A DNA stretch of 33,529 bases, from assembly GCA_029859505.1 (NCBI GenBank), contig JAOUCZ010000014.1:1-33529 (forward strand), read 5' to 3'. This stretch comes from Lysobacterales bacterium (GTDB taxonomy: Bacteria > Pseudomonadota > Gammaproteobacteria > Xanthomonadales > SZUA-36). Below, in pieces: positions 27,396-33,529 of the stretch. Each line of letters starts with the position of its first letter. Within the stretch, counting starts at the first letter, position 1. The position numbers and the translations under genes were made by a program. The notes under the pieces are model-generated. The model saw only the letters and a program-made list of their open reading frames with translations. It had not been told where the DNA came from and searched no databases.

Positions 27396-29356
27396 CCGTT
27401 GAACTGGGACAAGTTTCCTTATTGGCAGCACTGCTGACGGCCCTCACGCTTGGCCTGATTCCAATGATTGGCACATACACCGGGAACCGGCGCTTTATAG
27501 CGGTTTCAACCACCGCAGCGCTGATCCAGTGTCTGCTTCTGATCATTTCCTTTGGCATATTGACCTCTGCATTCGTTGTCCAGGACTTCTCAGTAGAGTA
27601 TGTCGCACGTAACAGTAATTCCCTGTTACCCATGCACTACCGCTTTTCTGCTGTTTGGAGTGCCCATGAAGGCTCCTTGTTGCTGTGGGAGTTGATTTTG
27701 GCCGTCTGGATTGCTGCAGTTGCACTATTCAGCAAGAGACTGCCAGAAATTTTCAGGGCAAGAGTACTCGCAGTATTAGGTTGGATATCGGTTGGTTTCC
27801 TGCTATTTATCATTCTTACATCGAACCCCTTTGGTCGTTTAATCCCTTCGGCAGTTGAAGGGCTGGATCTTAATCCGCTATTGCAGGACTTCGGTCTGAT
27901 CATTCACCCGCCCTTGCTTTATATGGGCTACGTGGGCTTTTCGGTTGCATTCGCATTCGCTGTTGCGGCATTGCTCGGCGGTGAAGTCAGCCGTGACTGG
28001 GTTCGCTGGTCACGCCCCTGGACCCTGATTGCATGGGCATTTTTGACCATCGGTATCGCACTCGGCAGCTGGTGGGCCTATTACGAACTCGGCTGGGGAG
28101 GATACTGGTTTTGGGATCCGGTTGAAAACGCTTCCTTTATGCCCTGGCTGGTAGGAACGGCATTGATTCACTCACAGGCCGTGACTGAAAAGCGCGGTGC
28201 ATTCGGAAACTGGACATTACTACTTGCCCTTTCCGCTTTTTCACTGAGCTTGCTGGGTACTTTCCTGGTTCGCTCCGGTGTGTTGACCTCGGTGCATGCC
28301 TTTGCATCCGACCCGACACGTGGCATCTTCATCCTGGCCTACCTTGCGGTGGTTGTTGGTGGCTCACTAACCTTGTATGCAGCCCGTGCACCAAAGATGA
28401 TCCAGGGCGGCGGTTTTGCCGGAATGTCACGTGAGACATTTTTGCTGGTCAATAACCTTGTGTTCACCGTCATGGCAGCCATGGTACTGACAGGCACATT
28501 GTACCCATTGCTTATCGATGCGATTGGAGCCGGTAAGATATCTGTTGGCCCCCCTTATTTCGGTCTGCTTTTCACCTGGTTACTGGTTCCAATGGTTCTT
28601 GCGTTACCCATCGGAATCTACAGCAGGTGGCAAGAGGATACCGCAAGCCGTTTGATCGGAATGGTCCGCTGGCCGCTTCTGGCATCGCTGGCAATTGGCA
28701 CCGTTGTCTGGGTTATGCAGCCAACCTTGGGGTTTGTATCCGCAGCAGGAGTAACCGGTGGCGCTTGGGTAATTTTGGGCAGCCTGTTTTATGTAGGGCA
28801 ATTCCAGTTCAAAAAGAAAAGCCTCAAGATACCCGGTAGTATTCTGGCCATGACTATTGCCCATATGGGACTGGGTGTTTTCCTGGTAGGTCTGAGCCTG
28901 ACCAGTACACTCAGTGACGAAAAACATCTGCGTATGGAAGCTGGTGACAAATATCAGATGTCCGGTTATACCTTTGAGTTCCTGGGGACCAAAATAGTGC
29001 AGGGTCCGAACTACACGGCCAATGAAGGTGAATTTATCGTTTCTAAAGGCGATGAAGAAATCACCCGCCTCTACCCCCAGAAACGTGAATATGCCCAACG
29101 TGGCAACATGATGACAGAAGCTGCTATCGACCCGGGCTTCACGCGTGACCTTTACGTATCACTGGGTGAACCACTGGATCAAAGCGGACAGGCATGGGCA
29201 GTACGTGTTTATCACAAACCCTTCATACGCTGGATATGGCTGGGTGCAATTTTTATGATGACGGGCGGGTTACTTGCTGCGGCAAATAAACGTTATCGCC
29301 GTAAAATGCCTGCCAAAGCACCTGTAAAAACTGAAGCCAAAGAGGTGACCGCGTGA
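27392..29356 (+). CDS. ccmF: Cytochrome c heme lyase subunit CcmF
   Basis: A 654-residue, many-span membrane protein that attaches heme to apocytochrome c together with CcmH and CcmI. The WGGYWFWDPVENASFMPWL motif (235-253) and flanking histidines such as His172 (IIHPPLLYMGYVG) are present, as is a large periplasmic loop near the C-terminus. It overlaps ccmE (ATGA) and ccmG (GTGA). Confidence 0.97.
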   Translation: MTVELGQVSLLAALLTALTLGLIPMIGTYTGNRRFIAVSTTAALIQCLLLIISFGILTSAFVVQDFSVEYVARNSNSLLPMHYRFSAVWSAHEGSLLLWELILAVWIAAVALFSKRLPEIFRARVLAVLGWISVGFLLFIILTSNPFGRLIPSAVEGLDLNPLLQDFGLIIHPPLLYMGYVGFSVAFAFAVAALLGGEVSRDWVRWSRPWTLIAWAFLTIGIALGSWWAYYELGWGGYWFWDPVENASFMPWLVGTALIHSQAVTEKRGAFGNWTLLLALSAFSLSLLGTFLVRSGVLTSVHAFASDPTRGIFILAYLAVVVGGSLTLYAARAPKMIQGGGFAGMSRETFLLVNNLVFTVMAAMVLTGTLYPLLIDAIGAGKISVGPPYFGLLFTWLLVPMVLALPIGIYSRWQEDTASRLIGMVRWPLLASLAIGTVVWVMQPTLGFVSAAGVTGGAWVILGSLFYVGQFQFKKKSLKIPGSILAMTIAHMGLGVFLVGLSLTSTLSDEKHLRMEAGDKYQMSGYTFEFLGTKIVQGPNYTANEGEFIVSKGDEEITRLYPQKREYAQRGNMMTEAAIDPGFTRDLYVSLGEPLDQSGQAWAVRVYHKPFIRWIWLGAIFMMTGGLLAAANKRYRRKMPAKAPVKTEAKEVTA

Positions 29357-29889
29357 ACAGTCGCATTTTCCCTTTATTGGGATTCGCTGTGCTGGTCGTT
29401 TTGCTGGTTGTCGGACTGAAGATTGCCGATCAAAAAACAAACCTGCCATCGCCCTTAATTGACAAGCCGGTGCCTGTGTTTGATTTGCCGGTTCTAGCCA
29501 ACCCTGGCCAGACAATGTCGGCGGAGTCACTCCTCGGCAAATTTTACCTGGTTAATTTCTGGGGAAGCTGGTGTGTCACATGCCGGGCTGAACATCCGGT
29601 GGTTACGCAACTGGCCAGGCTCAATGCCGTATACATTGTCGGTATGAATTTTCGCGACGAATCGGAAGATGCAATCGCCTGGCTGCAACGTTGGGGCGAC
29701 CCGTATGATGTCAGCCTGATTGATTATGATGGCCGTGTCAGTATCGATTTTGGCGTCTATGCGGCTCCCGAGACCTTTCTTGTTGACCCATCTGGGACCA
29801 TTGTATTTAAGCACCTTGGCCAATTGACATGGGATATTGTTGAAACTGAAATTCTCCCGCGTCTTGCCAATACGGAGTCAGGTAGCTGA
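29353..29889 (+). CDS. ccmG: Thiol:disulfide oxidoreductase CcmG/DsbE
   Basis: A 178-residue membrane-anchored thioredoxin-fold protein (helix about 7-24) that reduces the CXXCH cysteines of apocytochrome c. The active site is WCVTC (Cys74, Cys77), followed by the family's GVYAAPETFLVD loop with its cis-proline. The start is a GTG overlapping the ccmF stop. Confidence 0.96.
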   Translation: MNSRIFPLLGFAVLVVLLVVGLKIADQKTNLPSPLIDKPVPVFDLPVLANPGQTMSAESLLGKFYLVNFWGSWCVTCRAEHPVVTQLARLNAVYIVGMNFRDESEDAIAWLQRWGDPYDVSLIDYDGRVSIDFGVYAAPETFLVDPSGTIVFKHLGQLTWDIVETEILPRLANTESGS

Positions 29890-30320
29890 TGAAACTGAGT
29901 AAGCTCTTCATATTGATTTTGACATTAACCCTTTCCTTTTCTGTTCTTGCGCAGCGCGCGCCGGTTCAGGAGCCACTTGTATTTGAAAGCATGCTACAGG
30001 AAGACCGATTCAATCAGCTGACCCTGGAGTTGCGCTGCCTGGTATGTCAAAACCAGAACCTGGCTGATTCCGATGCACCGCTTGCGCATGACCTGCGTGC
30101 CGAAATACATGAAATGTTGGTGGCTGGAAAAACTGACGATGAAATAAAGCAGTTTATGGTTGAACGATATGGAGATTTTGTGCTCTACCGTCCACCGGTT
30201 CAAAAGAATACTTACCTGCTATGGCTGGCACCAATGGCGCTGTTGCTTATTGGCGGTTTGGTTCTGCGTTCCAGTGTCAAGAAACGCGCTGCCCTGCTTG
30301 ATTCAAGCCCAACTGAATAG
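29889..30320 (+). CDS. ccmH: Cytochrome c maturation protein CcmH
   Basis: A 143-residue periplasm-facing thiol protein that works with CcmG and CcmF. It has a signal sequence (1-21), the LRCLVC motif (Cys50, Cys53) and a C-terminal membrane helix (about 105-125). This is the short CcmH form; the TPR part that is fused in E. coli is a separate gene here. Its ATG overlaps the ccmG stop by one base. Confidence 0.96.
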   Translation: MKLSKLFILILTLTLSFSVLAQRAPVQEPLVFESMLQEDRFNQLTLELRCLVCQNQNLADSDAPLAHDLRAEIHEMLVAGKTDDEIKQFMVERYGDFVLYRPPVQKNTYLLWLAPMALLLIGGLVLRSSVKKRAALLDSSPTE

Positions 30321-30368
30321 CCTGAATAACAAGGCTAAATACTAATCATTCGACTAAGAGAATAAAGA

Positions 30369-31505
30369 ATGAATTTCTGGATTTTTTCTATAACCCTACT
30401 CATTGTTTCAGCCGCTATCATCGGCTGGCCGCTATTTACCGGCTCTGTCAAAGACAAGATTACAGGTTTGTTTGTATTACTGATGTTACCGCTGGCAAGC
30501 CTGATGATGTACCAGGCTATCGGTACCCCTGAAGCCATCAACCTGCCACCTGCAATGGCGGCACAACAATCGGCACAGCAACAGTCGGCTCACTCGACGC
30601 AGCAAGGTCAAATGGATGAGCTTGTTACATCCTTGCAACAACGAATGATCGAAAACCCTGACGATCCGGAAGGCTGGGTCATTCTCGGACGTAGCCTTAA
30701 AACCATGCAACGCTACCCGGAAGCGGAGACAGCCTTGAGCAATGCCAACCGCCTGATGCCTGACAATCCCATGATAATGGTTGAATTGGCTGAAACCATG
30801 TTGTTTACATCCGGTCAGCCCGAGGTCAGCGGGGAAGCAAGGCAACTGATTGAAGCAGCACTGGTCATTAACCCGGACCAGCAAAAAGGCCTGTGGATTA
30901 TGGGCATGACCTACGCACAGGAAGGTGACGATACGCAGGCACTCTCCTATTGGCAGAGACTGTTGGGCCAACTTGATCCGTCGTCCGAACCCTACCAGAG
31001 CGTTAGCGAACAGATCAGGTTGGCACAGACCCGGTCAGGACAGCCTGAAGTGACACAGGATGCAGTGGCTGAAGCCGTTGCTGAAAAGCCCAAGGCCGTC
31101 ATGCCACCCGTTGCAGCCCCGGTCACGAAACCGGCTGCTACGCCTCCAGTTGCAGCAGGTTTCGGAATTCCGGCGACCATCACCCTCGGTGACGGCGTCA
31201 CAGAGCCTTTTCCTCCAAGAGCAACACTCTTCATCTTTATCCGGCCTGCAGGTGGTGCCGGTATGCCACTGGCGGTCAAACGTCTTGCCCCGCAGGGCTT
31301 CCCCATGTCGCTGACCCTTACAGATGCCGATCTTCTCCAGCCTGGCGGATCATTGCAGGCATTTGATCTGCTGGATATCAGCGCCCGTATTTCCATGACA
31401 GGAGTTGCCAATGTTGTATCCGGCGATATCCAGGCAAACCGGGTCACTGTGAACACAAAGAACGTATCAGCAATTGCACTAAACCTTGATCAGCGTGTAC
31501 CTTAG
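30369..31505 (+). CDS. ccmI: CcmI-type apocytochrome chaperone with short cytoplasmic loop
   Basis: A 378-residue protein that binds apocytochrome c for the heme lyase. Two membrane helices lie at about 3-22 and 31-49. They are joined by only about ten residues, whereas CcmI proteins normally carry a leucine-zipper loop of some 60-70 residues there. The periplasmic part has TPR-like repeats (about 85-220, including WVILGRSLKTMQRYPEAETAL), a proline/alanine-rich linker, and a C-terminal beta domain (TLFIFIRPAGGAGMPLAVKRL, SARISMTGVANVVSGDI) found in full-length CcmI. It is the last ccm gene, 48 bases after ccmH. Confidence 0.9.
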   Translation: MNFWIFSITLLIVSAAIIGWPLFTGSVKDKITGLFVLLMLPLASLMMYQAIGTPEAINLPPAMAAQQSAQQQSAHSTQQGQMDELVTSLQQRMIENPDDPEGWVILGRSLKTMQRYPEAETALSNANRLMPDNPMIMVELAETMLFTSGQPEVSGEARQLIEAALVINPDQQKGLWIMGMTYAQEGDDTQALSYWQRLLGQLDPSSEPYQSVSEQIRLAQTRSGQPEVTQDAVAEAVAEKPKAVMPPVAAPVTKPAATPPVAAGFGIPATITLGDGVTEPFPPRATLFIFIRPAGGAGMPLAVKRLAPQGFPMSLTLTDADLLQPGGSLQAFDLLDISARISMTGVANVVSGDIQANRVTVNTKNVSAIALNLDQRVP

Positions 31506-31538
31506 GGGTTCCTAAAGCCATAGATCAAGGACAGGCAC

Positions 31539-32468
31539 ATGAAAGCCCTGCTGTTTGTCGCACTATTTTTTGCCTCGATCAATCATTTGTTCGCTCAGGA
31601 CAAAGCGGTTGAATTCTCGACCTTTCAACTTTCCGATACGGTTTACATGCTCAAGGGGCGTGGTGGAAATATTGGCATTTCTACCGGTGAAGACGGTTTG
31701 TATATCATCGATGACCAGCTCAGGCCGATCACCGACCAGTTATTGAAGGCCATCCGGAAAATCAGTAACAAGCCAATCAGGTTTGTTATCAATACGCATT
31801 ATCATGCCGACCACGTTGGCGGTAACGAGACCATTGGCAATGCCGGCGCGGTGCTCATTGCACATGAGAACATTCGTAAAAGAATGACCACTGAGCAGGT
31901 CAGTATTTTTATGAACAACACCACCCCACCCTACCCCAAAGGGGCCTTGCCGGTAGTGACCTTCAATGACCGTTTGTCTTTGCACCTCAATGGAGAAACT
32001 GCGACTGCTTACTATGTTGCCAATGGTCATACGGACGGTGACAGCATCATACATTTTCCGGTCAGTAACGTTATCCACATGGGTGATATGTTTTTCAACG
32101 GCCTTTACCCCTATGTTGATCTTGACGCCGGTGGTTCGATGCAGGGCCTGGTCGCAGCGGCAAATCTTGCCCTGTCGATGGCCGATGAATCCACCCGTAT
32201 CATCCCCGGCCATGGTCCGCTGGGTATGACGGAAGACCTGAAAAACTATCGTGATTATCTAGTACAGGCTGGTGCCAATGTGCAGACACTGATTGATGAG
32301 GGCATGGACCTGGTGCAGATCATAGCGGCCGAGCCAACCAGGGAATGGGATGAATCACTGGGCAAAACCTGGATTACACCTGCACAGTTTGTAACATTCA
32401 TTTACAACAGCCTTAAGGGTATCCAACATTACACACCGTTACCTGTAGAAGAAACTGAAGAGGGATAG
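31539..32468 (+). CDS. Exported metallo-beta-lactamase-fold hydrolase
   Basis: A 309-residue protein with a signal peptide (about 1-19, ending FAQ) and a complete metallo-beta-lactamase zinc site: THYHADHVGG (His87, His89, Asp91, His92), GHTDGDS (His164), MGDMFF (Asp183) and GHGPLG (His225). It is periplasmic or secreted. The reaction cannot be inferred; the family includes lactamases, thioesterases and lactonases, and this lacks the loop pattern of known carbapenemases as far as I can judge. It lies 33 bases after ccmI and may be co-transcribed. Confidence 0.88.
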   Translation: MKALLFVALFFASINHLFAQDKAVEFSTFQLSDTVYMLKGRGGNIGISTGEDGLYIIDDQLRPITDQLLKAIRKISNKPIRFVINTHYHADHVGGNETIGNAGAVLIAHENIRKRMTTEQVSIFMNNTTPPYPKGALPVVTFNDRLSLHLNGETATAYYVANGHTDGDSIIHFPVSNVIHMGDMFFNGLYPYVDLDAGGSMQGLVAAANLALSMADESTRIIPGHGPLGMTEDLKNYRDYLVQAGANVQTLIDEGMDLVQIIAAEPTREWDESLGKTWITPAQFVTFIYNSLKGIQHYTPLPVEETEEG

Positions 32469-32485
32469 TCTGCGTTGTGTAAGAC

Positions 32486-32503
32486 CGGGTGACTAACCAC
32501 CCG
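32486..32503. terminator. Weak hairpin between two convergent genes
   Basis: A six-base stem CGGGTG/CACCCG with a six-base loop spans the stop codon of the TrmB-like gene, 18 bases after the metallo-hydrolase stop. There is no T-run on either strand, so a terminator role is doubtful. Confidence 0.3.
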
Positions 32504-33242
32504 CGAGAGACAGCCTGAATGCCTGCGTAATTTTGGTCGGGACAGTCACGGCGTATAAAGCCTGTTCACGCTCCAGGTATTTACGTTCGAAGGGCGTCAT
32601 ACCGGTATCGGGTTGGATTTTCTTAGTTGAAACCCTCGCACCAGTCGCAAAACTGACTGCACGGGCAAACTCAAGCGCATAAACCTCCCAGTTACAACGC
32701 ATTTCAATTTCGCCCCCCAACGACAGAAGTTGTGGAAATACCGGGTGTGCATGCCAGCGCCGCAATAAATGGCCGGGTTTCGGACAGGGGTTGGGATACA
32801 GCAGAAAGTGCTTCTCCGGCAGATGTCCGTCATTTAGCATTAGACGCCATAAAGTTGCCAGCTCTGCCCTTATCAAAACAAGGTTTGCGTGACGATAAAA
32901 GCTCGAAGATACCCCACTCTTTGCAAGCCGGGCACTTGAACGGTCTGCACCAATCACAATATGCCTGGGAAATTTCTCTGCAAGCCAGTGGGTACTGTTC
33001 CCGGTACCGCATCCGGAATCCAGAATAAAAGGTACATCGGCCGCAAATACACCTTCCAGTTTCAGTTGATGGAATGCCTCGAGGGTTGGCTTATGAAAAG
33101 GTTGAGCCCAGGTCGATTGCAAATGCCGCTGTACGGTTTTATCAAGATGCGGGTGAATACCGCATTGCTTGCTGGATACCAGACCTGATTCGGCGAGATT
33201 TCTAGTATTAATTGATTGTTTCAAGGCTTTTGCAACGCGCAT
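32493..33242 (-). CDS. TrmB-like SAM-dependent methyltransferase paralogue
   Basis: A Rossmann-fold methyltransferase resembling tRNA (guanine-46-N7)-methyltransferase. It has the cofactor loop LDSGCGTGNSTHWLAEKFP, a GADRSSARL acidic-strand region, the FLLYPNPCPKPGHLLRRWHAHPVFP block, and near the end TPFERKYLEREQ, which parallels the TKFE motif of TrmB. In TrmB the block reads P-D-P-W; here it is P-N-P-C, and the later T-D-W is C-N-W, so key residues differ. I chose the ATG at 33242 (249 residues); an ATG at 33290 would leave only five bases to the divergent metX start. Neither start has a well-placed ribosome-binding site. Confidence 0.75.
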   Translation of the reverse strand: MRVAKALKQSINTRNLAESGLVSSKQCGIHPHLDKTVQRHLQSTWAQPFHKPTLEAFHQLKLEGVFAADVPFILDSGCGTGNSTHWLAEKFPRHIVIGADRSSARLAKSGVSSSFYRHANLVLIRAELATLWRLMLNDGHLPEKHFLLYPNPCPKPGHLLRRWHAHPVFPQLLSLGGEIEMRCNWEVYALEFARAVSFATGARVSTKKIQPDTGMTPFERKYLEREQALYAVTVPTKITQAFRLSLAGG

Positions 33243-33295
33243 TCCTGCGATTCTCACGCTATCATTGTAGTAACTTGAAATGTGAATCATACCCT

Positions 33296-33529
33296 ATGTC
33301 ATCAGCGACCCGGTTTCTGCATATCAACGAACCTTTGTTAATGAAAAAAGGCGGCGTTTTGCCATCATATACGCTCGCATATGAAACCTGGGGCGAACTC
33401 AATCAGGAGCGCTCCAACGCGGTCCTGATCCTGAGTGGTCTGTCGCCCAGTGCACATGCTGCTTCAAGCGAAAAAGATCCCACGGCGGGCTGGTGGGAAA
33501 ACATGATTGGCCCCGGCGCCCCCATCGAT
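33296..33529 (+). CDS. metX: MetX-family acyltransferase, 3' end cut by window; possibly serine O-succinyltransferase
   Basis: The first 78 residues of an alpha/beta-hydrolase acyltransferase of the homoserine O-acetyltransferase family, which activates homoserine (or serine) for sulfur amino acid synthesis. Visible are MKKGGVLPSYTLAYETWGEL, the oxyanion strand VLILSGLSPSAHAASS and GWWENMIGPGAPID. The LSPSAHAA plus GWWE wording recalls the Xanthomonas-type enzymes shown to be L-serine O-succinyltransferases rather than true MetX. The catalytic Ser-Asp-His and the specificity residues lie beyond the window. No ribosome-binding site precedes the ATG. Confidence 0.85.
   Translation, partial: MSSATRFLHINEPLLMKKGGVLPSYTLAYETWGELNQERSNAVLILSGLSPSAHAASSEKDPTAGWWENMIGPGAPID

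Noticed and set aside
31539-32468. The metallo-hydrolase as an antibiotic-resistance carbapenemase
   Set aside because: The zinc motif alone is shared by many unrelated hydrolases, and nothing around the gene (mobile element, cassette) suggests resistance.

Overview
The window looks like a stretch of chromosome from a free-living, respiring marine or sediment gammaproteobacterium with GC content near 50%. The signs are the queA-tgt-yajC-secD-secF block facing a suhB/trmJ pair, a complete System I cytochrome c maturation operon (ccmABCDEFGHI), glutathione-dependent formaldehyde detoxification, and large secreted proteins. The kind of subtilase, the TrmB-like paralogue and the MetX/SST-like gene would fit the Chromatiales/Woeseiales/Xanthomonadales side of the class, but that placement is inference. 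I see no rRNA, tRNA, CRISPR array, transposase or phage gene.

Layout. (1) 1-4295, plus strand: the end of a branched-chain amino acid catabolic cluster (HMG-CoA lyase, then an HSD10-type dehydrogenase), a YbjN-like small protein, an MscS channel, an encapsulated-ferritin (EncFtn) family protein with no encapsulin shell gene beside it, and an exported phytase-like esterase. (2) 4296-6352: adhC-fghA, which oxidise formaldehyde to formate through glutathione. (3) 6353-6553: a 107-nt perfect-arm-like long inverted repeat, probably a dispersed element. (4) 6554-8198: a translationally coupled ATL/membrane-thioredoxin pair on minus, divergent from a PPOX-fold flavoprotein. (5) 8319-9572: an unrecognised acidic secreted protein with an internal duplication, its own promoter and a strong terminator.

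(6) 9758-17158: trmJ and suhB are divergent. suhB converges through a bidirectional terminator on queA-tgt-yajC-secD-secF, which combines tRNA queuosine synthesis with protein export. (7) 17290-18576: kynureninase alone. (8) 18637-24505, minus: a small one-helix membrane protein overlaps glutathione reductase, followed by a 1389-residue subtilase. (9) 24738-31505: the ccm operon, in which almost every junction is a start/stop overlap, followed by an exported metallo-beta-lactamase-fold protein. (10) 32493-33529: a TrmB-like methyltransferase with altered signature residues, divergent from a MetX/serine-O-succinyltransferase-like gene cut by the window end.

Most of the window is housekeeping. 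The points most worth a second look are the orphan EncFtn without a visible targeting peptide, the long inverted repeat whose two mismatches become G-U wobbles only in minus-strand RNA, the two secreted proteins that share a tryptophan-rich module, the duplicated FDPRG domain, the CcmI lacking its usual cytoplasmic loop, and the TrmB paralogue.
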